A DNA stretch of 26,971 nucleotides from an uncultured Clostridia bacterium (lineage in GTDB: Bacteria; Bacillota; Clostridia; Oscillospirales; Acutalibacteraceae), in contig CALAQQ010000205.1 in assembly GCA_937888485.1 (NCBI GenBank), positions 1-26,971 on the forward strand. The letters are read 5' to 3'. Positions 1 through 6,957 of the stretch are shown one piece after another. Made by a program: the position numbers and the translations under genes. Each line of letters opens with the position of its first letter. Position 1 is the stretch's first letter. The notes under the pieces were generated by a model that did no database searches, had not been told where the DNA came from, and worked only from the letters and a program-made list of their open reading frames with translations.

Positions 1-143
1 CGGATATCGCAATCGGCGCAAACCACGGTATCCCCTGCGCTCTTGTTTACAGCGGTGTCACGACTCCCGAAGAATATGCAAATTCAGATATCAAAGCAAG
101 CGTAGCTGTTGAAAACCTCAAGGCGCTTGCGGAGTATCTTTAA
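1..143 (+). CDS. HAD family (IIA, NagD-like) phosphatase, C-terminal fragment
   Basis: Only the last 46 codons are in the window; the frame is open from position 3 and stops with TAA at 141-143. The fragment begins DIAIGANHGIPCALVYSGVT, which matches the end of the HAD motif IV region (GD..x.DI..G...G) of HAD subfamily IIA phosphatases such as NagD and p-nitrophenylphosphatase-like proteins. The V-Y-S-G-V-T-T-P-E-E step and the closing SVAVENLKALAEYL helix are also typical. The family dephosphorylates small phosphorylated metabolites in the cytoplasm; the substrate cannot be read from this piece. The catalytic DxD motif lies outside the window. The gene precedes queT on the same strand, but a good promoter inside its last codons suggests that queT is transcribed separately. 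Confidence 0.7.
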   Translation, partial: DIAIGANHGIPCALVYSGVTTPEEYANSDIKASVAVENLKALAEYL

Positions 144-155
144 TATAGATATTAT
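127..155 (+). promoter_or_regulatory. Predicted sigma-A promoter of queT
   Basis: A -35 box TTGCGG (127-132) and a -10 box TATTAT (150-155) are separated by 17 nt. The expected start, near 162, falls directly before the first stem of the riboswitch (from 165), which fits a transcript that begins with the aptamer. The promoter overlaps the 3' end of the upstream HAD gene. Confidence 0.55.
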
Positions 156-164
156 CATTTAAAA

Positions 165-220
165 CGTCAGTTCGAAACCATCCTGACGGGCATCAAATGA
201 TGCCGAACAAAACTAAGGAG
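165..220 (+). promoter_or_regulatory. preQ1-type riboswitch upstream of queT
   Basis: The queT leader folds into stem CGTCAG (165-170)/CTGACG (183-188) with the 12-nt loop TTCGAAACCATC. A second hairpin GGCATC-AAAT-GATGCC (189-204) follows, then the A-rich tail GAACAAAACTAAGGAG (205-220), which ends in the Shine-Dalgarno of queT. The loop (TTC...ACCatC) and the tail (ACAAAACTAAGGA) resemble class I preQ1 aptamers. Loop bases TTCG (171-174) can pair with CGAA (204-207) as an H-type pseudoknot that leaves the AAGGAG free. The extra hairpin between stem and tail is not part of class I; together with the queT context and a Ruminococcaceae-like host it points to class III, but I cannot assign the class firmly. 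Known role: preQ1 binding lowers expression of queuosine-precursor uptake genes. Confidence 0.75.
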
Positions 221-225
221 TAAAA

Positions 226-738
226 ATGAATAAGAAAAAAAATATCGTCATGGCGCACGGTGCCATGACAGCGGCAATCTATGCCGCGGCAACCTATTTA
301 TGCGCAATTTTTGCAATCGCATACGGCAACGTTCAGTTCCGCCTTTCTGAGGCGCTGACCATTCTTTCGGTTTTCACCCCCGCGGCGATTCCCGGGCTTA
401 CGGTCGGATGCATAATCGGAAATCTTTCAAGTCCGTTTGGAGTATGGGATATCGTTTTCGGTTCGCTCGCAACTCTTCTTGCGGCAATAACCGCCCGCGC
501 ATTAAGGAGCATCAGAATAAAGGATTTTCCCCTGCTCTCACTTATTATGCCCGTTATTTTCAACGCTTTGATAGTCGGTGCTGAGCTTACCTTCCTTCTG
601 CCCTCTGATAAAGCAAAATTTGTGACATTTATAATTTACGCCCTTGAGGTTGCGGCAGGAGAACTTGCAGTCTGCATTGCAGGCGGAATTCCGCTTTATT
701 ATGCAATAAAAAAATCGAAAATCTTTGAGAGATTATAA
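226..738 (+). CDS. queT: QueT-family queuosine precursor transporter
   Basis: This 170-residue membrane protein matches the QueT (COG4708) family in length and pattern. It has about five hydrophobic segments (roughly residues 10-32, 45-66, 70-90, 100-122 and 130-160), and the hallmark region NVQFRLSEALTILSVFTPAAIPGL lies near residues 36-59. QueT proteins are substrate-binding S components of ECF-type transporters and bring the queuosine precursor preQ1 into the cell for tRNA modification. The start ATG sits 5 nt after AAGGAG (215-220), which is also the end of the preQ1-like leader, so translation is probably repressed by the ligand. No ECF energising module is nearby, as is usual for S components that share one. 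A terminator follows directly, so the unit is monocistronic. Confidence 0.88.
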   Translation: MNKKKNIVMAHGAMTAAIYAAATYLCAIFAIAYGNVQFRLSEALTILSVFTPAAIPGLTVGCIIGNLSSPFGVWDIVFGSLATLLAAITARALRSIRIKDFPLLSLIMPVIFNALIVGAELTFLLPSDKAKFVTFIIYALEVAAGELAVCIAGGIPLYYAIKKSKIFERL

Positions 739-743
739 AATTC

Positions 744-775
744 ATCCCCGTTCCTAAAACGGGGATTTTCTTTTT
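744..775 (+). terminator. Rho-independent terminator of queT
   Basis: The arms ATCCCCGTT (744-752, the first two bases pairing at the base) and AACGGGGAT (758-766) enclose a 5-nt loop and are followed by TTTCTTTTT. The hairpin begins 6 nt after the queT stop codon. Confidence 0.85.
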
Positions 776-792
776 GTTATTACAGGTCAATT

Positions 793-839
793 TCACCCTA
801 ATGTCAATAGGTCGTTCTGCCATAATTATTAATGGGTGA
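793..839 (+). promoter_or_regulatory. Extended -10 promoter and inverted repeat of the XRE regulator
   Basis: TGC-CATAAT (818-826) reads as an extended -10 box; no convincing -35 is seen. The inverted arms TCACCC (793-798) and GGGTGA (834-839) flank it, and the right arm is the regulator's own Shine-Dalgarno. The arrangement could be an operator for autoregulation. The transcript would start near 833, leaving a leader of about 10 nt. Confidence 0.35.
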
Positions 840-843
840 TATT

Positions 844-1059
844 ATGAGTCGTCTTAAGGAATTAAGAAAAGAAAAAGGATTAACACAGATTCAGATGCAA
901 TTCCTGACAGGAATTGACCAGAGCGACTATTCAAAAATCGAAAACGGAAAAAGATATTTCACTTTTGAACAATGCAAAAGAATTGCGCTTGCTCTTGATA
1001 CAAGCATGGATTATCTCGCTGAATTGACCGACGAAAAGAAACCGTATAAACGAAAATAA
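844..1059 (+). CDS. Small XRE-type helix-turn-helix regulator
   Basis: This 71-residue protein is essentially one HTH_XRE (Cro/C1-type) domain: RLKELRKEKGLTQIQMQFLTG forms helices 1-2, and IDQSDYSKIENGKRYFTFEQ contains the recognition helix and the typical S-KIE-NG-R turn. It ends in a lysine-rich tail. I chose ATG at 844 over ATG at 832 because GGGTGAT (834-840) is a good anti-16S match placed 3 nt before 844, and because it overlaps the earlier ATG. Proteins of this size are DNA-binding transcription regulators; the target is unknown. It stands alone between queT (own terminator) and ileS (opposite strand), so self-control is the most obvious possibility. It could also be the antitoxin-like half of a pair, but no toxin partner is adjacent. 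Confidence 0.8.
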   Translation: MSRLKELRKEKGLTQIQMQFLTGIDQSDYSKIENGKRYFTFEQCKRIALALDTSMDYLAELTDEKKPYKRK

Positions 1060-1063
1060 CAAA

Positions 1064-1092
1064 AATCCCCTCGGAACAAGTCCGAGGGGATT
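1064..1092. terminator. Bidirectional terminator between the XRE gene and ileS
   Basis: A perfect 12-bp stem AATCCCCTCGGA (1064-1075)/TCCGAGGGGATT (1081-1092) has a 5-nt loop. Leftward, the RNA continues as UUUGUUAUUUU, giving ileS a good U tract; rightward the tract is AACUAUUUUAUU, which is weaker. Confidence 0.88.
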
Positions 1093-1103
1093 AACTATTT
1101 TAT

Positions 1104-4100
1104 TCAGTTCTTTTCAACGCCCATGGTTACTTTTTCGCCGTTGATATCCCAATCCTTGGCATATGAACCGCCGGCGGAGATGATGATATCGGTTGCGAGA
1201 ACGTCATGCTTGATTTCGTCAGCGTTATTGTTGAAGATTGCTTCAATCTTTTCGTTTCCGCTTACATAAATCTTAATGGTGTCCATAACCTCAAAGCCTG
1301 CATCCTTACGCATTGTCTGAATCTTCGAAACAAGCTCTCTTACAAAACCTTCTTCGATAAGTTCATCGGTAAGGTTTGTATCAAGAACAACGGTTACGCC
1401 GTTGCCGCTTTCTGCATGATAACCTTCCTTCTGAACGGTTTCGATAAGAAGATCTTCGACTGCAAGTGAGATTTCAGTGCCGTCTGCGGTGAAGCTGATT
1501 GCGCCCTTTTCGTCAAGCTCCTTCTTTGCGGCTGAGCCGTCAAGAGAAGCAAGATGGTTTCTGATAGCACCGAGAAGCTTGCCGTACTTGGGTCCGAGTG
1601 TCTTGAGCTGAGGCTTGAAACTGTAGGAAACATAACCCGATGAGTCGGTTACGAATTCAAGCGACTTAACATTAAGCTCGTCTTCGATAATTTCGCAGAA
1701 ATCTTTGTCGAGTTCCTTTGCGGCAGTTGCATAAATCTTGCCGAGAGGCTGTCTGTTCTTGATGTTTGCGGTGTTTCTTGCCGCACGTCCGAGAACAACG
1801 ATATTGAGAACTTCATCCATTGAAGCTTCAAGGTCTGCATTGATGAGCTTTGCATCAGAAACGGGATAATCGCAGAGATGTACGCTGATGGGAGCGTTCT
1901 TGTCAACGTTGCAAACGAGATTGCGGTAGATATCTTCTGCCATGAAGGGAATCATAGGAGCTGCAAGCTTGACAACTGTTACAAGAGCAGTGTAAAGAGT
2001 CATGTACGCATTAATCTTATCCTGTTCAAGTCCCTGTGCCCAGAAACGTTCTCTGCCGCGGCGTACATACCAGTTACTCATATCGTCAACGAAGCTCTGG
2101 AGTGCCTTTGCAGCTTCGGGAATTGCATAGCTGTCGAGATAACCGTCAACAGTGTTGATAAGGCTGTTGAGCTTTGAAAGAAGCCATTTATCCATGATAG
2201 AAAGCTTATCGTAATCAAGCTCATGCTCTGAGGGATTGAATTTATCAATGTTCGCATAAAGAACATAGAAAGCATAGGTGTTCCAGAGAGTACCCATGAA
2301 CTTACGCTTGCCTTCAACAACCGCATTGTCATGGAAACGATTGGGAAGCCAGGGAGCGGAGTTAGTATAGAAATACCAGCGGATAGCGTCTGCGCCGTGC
2401 TTTGCAAGAGCATCGAACGGGTCAACTGCATTACCCTTGGATTTTGACATCTTCTGACCGTTTTCATCCTGAACAAGACCGAGAACGATAACGTTCTTAT
2501 AGGGGGACTTGTCAAAGAGAAGGGTTGAGATTGCCATAAGCGAATAGAACCAGCCTCTTGTCTGGTCAACAGCCTCGGAGATGAATTCTGCGGGGAACTG
2601 CTGTTCAAAGAGGTCCTTGTTCTCAAACGGATAGTGATGCTGTGCAAAAGGCATTGCGCCTGAATCGTACCAGCAGTCGATAACTTCGGGAACTCTCTTC
2701 ATTTCTCCGCCGCACTTTTCGCACTTGATTGTTACTTCGTCGATGAACGGACGGTGAAGCTCAATATTTTCGGGGCAATTGCTGCTCATTGACTTGAGTT
2801 CGGCAATTGAACCGATTGAATGTCTGTGACCGCATTCGCATTCCCAGATGTTGAGGGGTGTACCCCAGTAACGGTTACGGCTGATGCCCCAGTCCTGAAT
2901 ATTTTCAAGCCAGTCGCCGAATCTGCCCTTGCCGATGCTTTCGGGAATCCAGTTAACGGTGTTGTTATTCTTGACAAGATTATCCTTAACGGCAGTCATC
3001 TTAATGAACCAGGATTCTCTTGCGTAATAGATAAGCGGAGTGTCACATCTCCAGCAGAAGGGATAGTCATGCTCAAACTTGGGAGCTGAGAAGAGCTTGC
3101 CTTCGCTGTCGAGGTCAACGAGGATTTTGGGGTCTGCATCCTTAACGAACATGCCTGCATAGGGTGTTTCTTCGGTCATGTTACCCTTGCCGTCAACAAA
3201 CTGAACGAAGGGAAGGTCGTAGGTTCTGCCGACCTTTGCGTCGTCTTCACCGAATGCGGGTGCGATATGAACGATACCTGTACCGTCGGACATTGTAACG
3301 TAGTTATCAACGGTAACGAAATGAGCCTTCTTATTCTGCTTCTTTGCAGTTTCGCCTGCGCATGCAAAGAGAGGTTCATATTCTTTATATTCAAGGTCTG
3401 TACCAACATAGGTTTCAAGGATTTCATAAGCTGCAACGCCGTTTTCCTTGTCGCCGAGTGAACCGAGAACTTTATCAAGGAGTGCCTGTGCCATATAGTA
3501 AGTATAGCCGTCTGCAGCCTTGACCTTGCAATATGTTTCATCGGGGTTTACGCAGAGAGCGCAGTTTGAGGGAAGAGTCCAGGGTGTTGTTGTCCATGCA
3601 AGGAAATAGGCATCTTCGCCCACAACCTTGAATCTTACAACTGCGGAGCGTTCCTTGACTGCCTTATAGCCCTGTGCAACTTCGTGGGATGAAAGAGGAG
3701 TTCCGCAACGGGGGCAATAGGGAACAATCTTGAAGCCTTTATAAAGGAGACCCTTGTTCCAGATTTCCTTAAGCGACCACCAGATTGATTCGATATAGCT
3801 GTTGTGATAAGTAACATAAGGGTCGTCCATGTCCGCCCAGAAGCCGACTGTACCTGAGAAATCTTCCCACATACCCTTATATTTCCAAACGCTTTCCTTA
3901 CATCTGCCGATGAAAGGTTCAAGACCGTAGTTTTCAATCTGTTCTTTGCCGTTGATACCAAGTTCTTTTTCGATTTCAAGTTCAACGGGGAGACCGTGGG
4001 TATCCCAGCCTGCTTTTCTGGGAACCATGTAACCCTTCATTGTGCGGTATCTGGGAATCATATCCTTGATAACGCGGGTCAGAACGTGACCGATATGAGG

Positions 4101-4259
4101 CTTTCCGTTAGCGGTGGGGGGACCGTCATAGAAAGTATAGGTCGGACAGCCTTTTCTCTCTTCAATGCTCTTCTCGAAAATCTTATTTTCCTTCCAGAAA
4201 TCAAGCACGGCTTTTTCTCTGGTGACGAAATCGAAATTCGATGAAACTTTTTCGTACAT
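1104..4259 (-). CDS. ileS: Isoleucyl-tRNA synthetase
   Basis: This 1051-residue class I aminoacyl-tRNA synthetase charges tRNA-Ile in the cytoplasm. The HIGH motif is at residues 55-58 (GKPHIGHVLTR) and KMSKS at 603-607 (GQKMSKSKGN). The CP1 editing domain spans roughly 185-400, including the threonine-rich WTTTPWTLPSN near 222-232. The insertion before KMSKS carries Cys pairs (C473/C475 and C513/C516) that may bind zinc, and the anticodon-binding domain covers about 680-850. The length of about 1050 residues and the QDWGISRNRYWGTPLN segment fit the longer, eukaryote-like IleS type, which in known cases is less sensitive to mupirocin; sensitivity here is inference. GGAGGA lies just before ATG. 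It has its own strong promoter and ends at a shared bidirectional terminator. Confidence 0.97.
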   Translation of the reverse strand: MYEKVSSNFDFVTREKAVLDFWKENKIFEKSIEERKGCPTYTFYDGPPTANGKPHIGHVLTRVIKDMIPRYRTMKGYMVPRKAGWDTHGLPVELEIEKELGINGKEQIENYGLEPFIGRCKESVWKYKGMWEDFSGTVGFWADMDDPYVTYHNSYIESIWWSLKEIWNKGLLYKGFKIVPYCPRCGTPLSSHEVAQGYKAVKERSAVVRFKVVGEDAYFLAWTTTPWTLPSNCALCVNPDETYCKVKAADGYTYYMAQALLDKVLGSLGDKENGVAAYEILETYVGTDLEYKEYEPLFACAGETAKKQNKKAHFVTVDNYVTMSDGTGIVHIAPAFGEDDAKVGRTYDLPFVQFVDGKGNMTEETPYAGMFVKDADPKILVDLDSEGKLFSAPKFEHDYPFCWRCDTPLIYYARESWFIKMTAVKDNLVKNNNTVNWIPESIGKGRFGDWLENIQDWGISRNRYWGTPLNIWECECGHRHSIGSIAELKSMSSNCPENIELHRPFIDEVTIKCEKCGGEMKRVPEVIDCWYDSGAMPFAQHHYPFENKDLFEQQFPAEFISEAVDQTRGWFYSLMAISTLLFDKSPYKNVIVLGLVQDENGQKMSKSKGNAVDPFDALAKHGADAIRWYFYTNSAPWLPNRFHDNAVVEGKRKFMGTLWNTYAFYVLYANIDKFNPSEHELDYDKLSIMDKWLLSKLNSLINTVDGYLDSYAIPEAAKALQSFVDDMSNWYVRRGRERFWAQGLEQDKINAYMTLYTALVTVVKLAAPMIPFMAEDIYRNLVCNVDKNAPISVHLCDYPVSDAKLINADLEASMDEVLNIVVLGRAARNTANIKNRQPLGKIYATAAKELDKDFCEIIEDELNVKSLEFVTDSSGYVSYSFKPQLKTLGPKYGKLLGAIRNHLASLDGSAAKKELDEKGAISFTADGTEISLAVEDLLIETVQKEGYHAESGNGVTVVLDTNLTDELIEEGFVRELVSKIQTMRKDAGFEVMDTIKIYVSGNEKIEAIFNNNADEIKHDVLATDIIISAGGSYAKDWDINGEKVTMGVEKN

Positions 4260-4285
4260 TCTTCATTCCTCCGATTTATTTGGAA

Positions 4286-4312
4286 TCGTATGCGGTAAAA
4301 ATGACCGCACGA
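4286..4312 (-). other. Stem-loop in the ileS 5' leader
   Basis: The core stem TGCGGT (4291-4296)/ACCGCA (4304-4309) with a 7-nt loop is extended by TCG (4286-4288)/CGA (4310-4312) across a 2-nt bulge. It sits in the roughly 70-nt leader between the promoter and the ileS ribosome binding site. No U tract follows it and no T-box sequence (GGGTGG-like) is present, so it is not an evident attenuator; it may stabilise the mRNA. Confidence 0.45.
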
Positions 4313-4333
4313 ATCTATTTTATATACTGAAAA

Positions 4334-4362
4334 AGTATATCACACCATTTATTCCTTGTCAA
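4334..4362 (-). promoter_or_regulatory. Sigma-A promoter of ileS
   Basis: Read on the minus strand: -35 TTGACA (4362-4357), a 17-nt spacer, and -10 TATACT (4339-4334). This is a near-consensus promoter with an expected start near 4327, giving a leader of about 68 nt. Confidence 0.85.
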
Positions 4363-4400
4363 CATTTATAAAGATTATAATTAATATATAATATATCTTC

Positions 4401-4429
4401 TTGCATTATCCTTTAAGTTGTGGTATCAT
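4401..4429 (+). promoter_or_regulatory. Extended -10 promoter of the 4459-7647 operon
   Basis: -35 TTGCAT (4401-4406), a 17-nt spacer, and the extended -10 TGG-TATCAT (4421-4429). Transcription would start near 4436-4438, which rules against the ATG at 4438 as a start codon and favours TTG at 4459. The promoter lies back to back with that of ileS. Confidence 0.65.
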
Positions 4430-4458
4430 AACTGTATATGTTTAAAGTGGGTGATTAT

Positions 4459-4989
4459 TTGAAAATTCTGAAATCAATTCTTTTCTTTTCATGGCAATTC
4501 ACTTATGCGATTGTGCAGAATCTCATCGGTCTTGTCATGCTCGCAATCCATAAATCAAAGGGCGCTGAAAGCGAATGGTATCACAACGCCCTGATCACAT
4601 ACATTGATAAGAAAAATTTCGGCGGAGTATCCCTCGGAATGTTTATTTTCATCAATAAGAACAGAGAGGGCGACGCTCTTCATGACACAAAAATCCACGA
4701 ATACGGTCATACCGTACAGTCGCTCATTCTCGGACCTCTCTGGCTTTTTGTTATCGCAATTCCCTCGGTTATCTGGTGCAATGTTCCCTATTTCGTAAAG
4801 CTTCGTAAAACAAAAGGTATTTCGTATTACAGAGCATACTGCGAGGGTTGGTCAAATGAATGCGGTGCATGGGCAACCAAAGAACGTTTCCTGACTCCCG
4901 AGCTTATCAACAGAGGCAAATACGGAAACCCCATGTATCCCAACAGAAGCGCACGCAAAGACATCAAAGGAAGGAAGAGAAGCAAATAA
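4459..4989 (+). CDS. Membrane protein with a zincin-like HEYGH motif
   Basis: This 176-residue protein has no function I can name with certainty. It has a hydrophobic N-terminal stretch (SILFFSWQFTYAIVQNLIGLVMLAI), a central HEYGH motif at residues 80-84 of the form HExxH used by zinc metallopeptidases, and a second hydrophobic stretch right after it (LILGPLWLFVIAIPSVIWCNV). The later YCEGWSNECGAWAT could supply a third zinc ligand. The C-terminus is very basic. An ATG at 4438 is in frame, but it coincides with the predicted transcription start. TTG at 4459 is preceded by GGGTGAT (4449-4455) with a 3-nt gap, the same spacing seen for the regulator at 844, so I prefer TTG. Its stop overlaps the ATG of the sugar symporter by 1 nt, so the two are probably coupled. 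It may be a membrane protease or an inactive relative. Confidence 0.65.
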   Translation: MKILKSILFFSWQFTYAIVQNLIGLVMLAIHKSKGAESEWYHNALITYIDKKNFGGVSLGMFIFINKNREGDALHDTKIHEYGHTVQSLILGPLWLFVIAIPSVIWCNVPYFVKLRKTKGISYYRAYCEGWSNECGAWATKERFLTPELINRGKYGNPMYPNRSARKDIKGRKRSK

Positions 4990-6401
4990 TGGAAAAGAAA
5001 TATCTCAAAACAAGTGAAACAGCTTCGTTTGCAACCTCGGCATTCGGCAGAAGCATGATTTATACTCTTATGTCAACCTTCCTGCTGATTTTCTATACTG
5101 ACGCCGCAGGTATTCAGGCGACGCACGCAGGCTGGATTATCTTCGCCGCAAGAATTTTCGACGCGGCAAACGATCCTTTAATGGGTATGATTGCCGACCG
5201 TACAAAAACCAAATTCGGCAAGCTCCGCCCCTATCTTCTTTTCTCGCCGTTTCTCATCATGGCATCTACCATTGCTCTTTTCTCCGTCCCCGGTTTTCAG
5301 AGCTACGGCGCAAAGGTGGCTTATGCCGCAATAACTTATATTATCTGGGGCATATGCTTCACCATTCAGGACGTTCCCTTCTGGGGTCTCAGCGCTGTTG
5401 TTACTCCTCTTGAAAATGAACGCAACAAATTCCTTTCAATCGCAAGAATCGGAAGCACAATCGGCGGTATTCTTCCCACCGTTCTTATTCCGGTTCTCCG
5501 CACGTCATCTCTCGGCATAACAAAGGGTTACTTTGTCGGAGGTCTTATTTTCGGAATTACAGGCTCCATGATTTCTCTTCTTGCCTTTTTCGGCACGAAA
5601 GAAAAGGTTGAACAGCCTCCCAAAGAAAAGGTTTCGGCAAAAGAGGTTGTTTCGGCATATACCAAAAACAAGCCCTTGCTTCTTCTTATTGCCGCAAGCA
5701 TTCTCGGTTCTGCAATGCTTATGGCGCAAACATCAGGTTCGTATATTGCAACATATCTCATTCAGGATTCGGGCATAGTGCCTCACGGTTCAATTCAGGT
5801 TGTTATGACCGTTGCAATCGGCGCAGGCATGATGATAGCAATGCTGGTTATGCCGACACTTCGCAAAAAGCTTTCATTGAAGCAGATTTATATCGGTTCT
5901 GCTCTTTTCGGAGCGGCTATCCATGTTATTCTCTATTTCATGGGCTATGATAATTTCTACGCCCTCCTTGCCGTGCTTGCAATCGTAGGTCTTCCTTTGG
6001 GTATTTTCAACGTTATAACCTATGCAATGGTCGGTGACAGCGTTGACTATCTGGAGTGGAAAACGGGCAGACGTTCGGAAGGCATCTGCTTTGCATCCCA
6101 GACCTTTATCAGCAAGCTCACCGCAGGTATTTCAACTCTCATCACAAGCTTTGTGCTTGAATCATATAACTACGTTGAGCCCATCAAAGCAAAAAATGAT
6201 TTCGGTGTAACAATCGAGCTTGCACAGGCTCAGTCTGACGAAACTCTCAGGGGCATGTTCATAATGATTTCAATCATCCCCGCAATCAGCCTTGCTCTTT
6301 GTGCAATTCCGATGTTTTTCAATGATTATACCGGCAAAAAGAAAGATAAAATTATAAAAGAACTTCAGGAACGCAGGGAGAGTGCAAATGTCAATGCATA
6401 A
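4989..6401 (+). CDS. GPH-family sugar:cation symporter (MFS superfamily)
   Basis: This 470-residue protein has about 12 membrane helices. The signature DAANDPLMGMIADRTKTKFG followed by KLRPYLL near residues 55-82 is the conserved loop of the glycoside-pentoside-hexuronide:cation symporter family (MelB, XylP and YicJ relatives). A second typical element, YAMVGDSVDYLEWKTGRRSEG, lies near residues 343-363; it is the GPH loop before helix 10-11. The family imports sugars or glycosides with H+ or Na+. The start overlaps the stop of the HEYGH gene (TAATG), with a purine-rich GGAAGAG about 10 nt before it. The frame is open upstream to 4860 but that stretch lies inside the previous gene and has no family similarity. 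With the downstream araD-type enzyme, a pentose or pentoside substrate is likely, but this is inference. Confidence 0.88.
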   Translation: MEKKYLKTSETASFATSAFGRSMIYTLMSTFLLIFYTDAAGIQATHAGWIIFAARIFDAANDPLMGMIADRTKTKFGKLRPYLLFSPFLIMASTIALFSVPGFQSYGAKVAYAAITYIIWGICFTIQDVPFWGLSAVVTPLENERNKFLSIARIGSTIGGILPTVLIPVLRTSSLGITKGYFVGGLIFGITGSMISLLAFFGTKEKVEQPPKEKVSAKEVVSAYTKNKPLLLLIAASILGSAMLMAQTSGSYIATYLIQDSGIVPHGSIQVVMTVAIGAGMMIAMLVMPTLRKKLSLKQIYIGSALFGAAIHVILYFMGYDNFYALLAVLAIVGLPLGIFNVITYAMVGDSVDYLEWKTGRRSEGICFASQTFISKLTAGISTLITSFVLESYNYVEPIKAKNDFGVTIELAQAQSDETLRGMFIMISIIPAISLALCAIPMFFNDYTGKKKDKIIKELQERRESANVNA

Positions 6402-6939
6402 CGAATTTGATGCTTTTTCGCAGGGCGTTGAACCGGGCGGTCTGAGAAGCAAAACGCAGATAAAGCTTCTTGTTAACTACCTTGTCGCAAACATAAGAGA
6501 GTCGATAAGCAGTTCAATTATCATCGAGGCTCTTCAGATTCACGGACTTGCGAATTATTTTGAGGTCACTCAGGCTATCGATGACCTTCTCGAAAACGGC
6601 AATCTTTCCGAAGCGGACGGAATGCTGTATATCACACCGAAGGGTGTTGTTTCACTCGGTGAGCTTTCGGAAGAACTGCCCAATTCCGTAAAAGAAACGG
6701 CTCTTTCCGATGCAATGAAGCTCATTCTTATTGAAAAACGCGAAAGCGAAAACACCGTTGATATCCAAAAAACAGAAAACGGATATTTTGTGACATTTAA
6801 AGTTATGCACAAAAACTTATCTCTTATGGAACTGACCGTTTATGCGGCAGACCTTGAGCAGGCTGAGCAGTTGAAAGGCAATTTCCTTAAAGACCCTGCT
6901 CACGTTTATTCCACCGTTGCGGCATCTTTGTTCATATAA
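6388..6939 (+). CDS. DUF4364 family protein, winged-helix-like
   Basis: This 183-residue soluble protein matches DUF4364 proteins of Clostridia in length and architecture. A start-up segment (KTQIKLLVNYLVANIRESIS) leads into a winged-helix-like N-terminal half (about residues 20-90, with ITPKGVVSLGELSEELP as the wing end), followed by an alpha/beta C-terminal half (FVTFKVMHKNLSLMELTVYA). The biochemical role of the family is unknown; a DNA-binding or regulatory role is often guessed from the fold. The start at ATG 6388 is set by AGGGAG (6375-6380) 7 nt before it; GTG 6382 and ATG 6394 fit less well. It overlaps the symporter gene by 14 nt and lies 18 nt before araD, so it belongs to the sugar operon. 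Confidence 0.72.
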   Translation: MSMHNEFDAFSQGVEPGGLRSKTQIKLLVNYLVANIRESISSSIIIEALQIHGLANYFEVTQAIDDLLENGNLSEADGMLYITPKGVVSLGELSEELPNSVKETALSDAMKLILIEKRESENTVDIQKTENGYFVTFKVMHKNLSLMELTVYAADLEQAEQLKGNFLKDPAHVYSTVAASLFI

Positions 6940-6957
6940 AACTTCAGGAGAAAAATT

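Noticed and set aside
844..1059. XRE regulator as the antitoxin of a toxin-antitoxin pair
   Set aside because: The neighbours are queT and ileS, each with its own signals; no small toxin gene is adjacent on either side.
2078..2647. Open frame of 189 codons inside ileS on the same strand
   Set aside because: It lies fully inside ileS in another frame, has a Ser/Leu/Arg-rich composition typical of frame shadows and has no ribosome site.
4260..4330. T-box riboswitch before ileS
   Set aside because: The leader is only about 68 nt and contains neither the T-box core nor an antiterminator/terminator pair.
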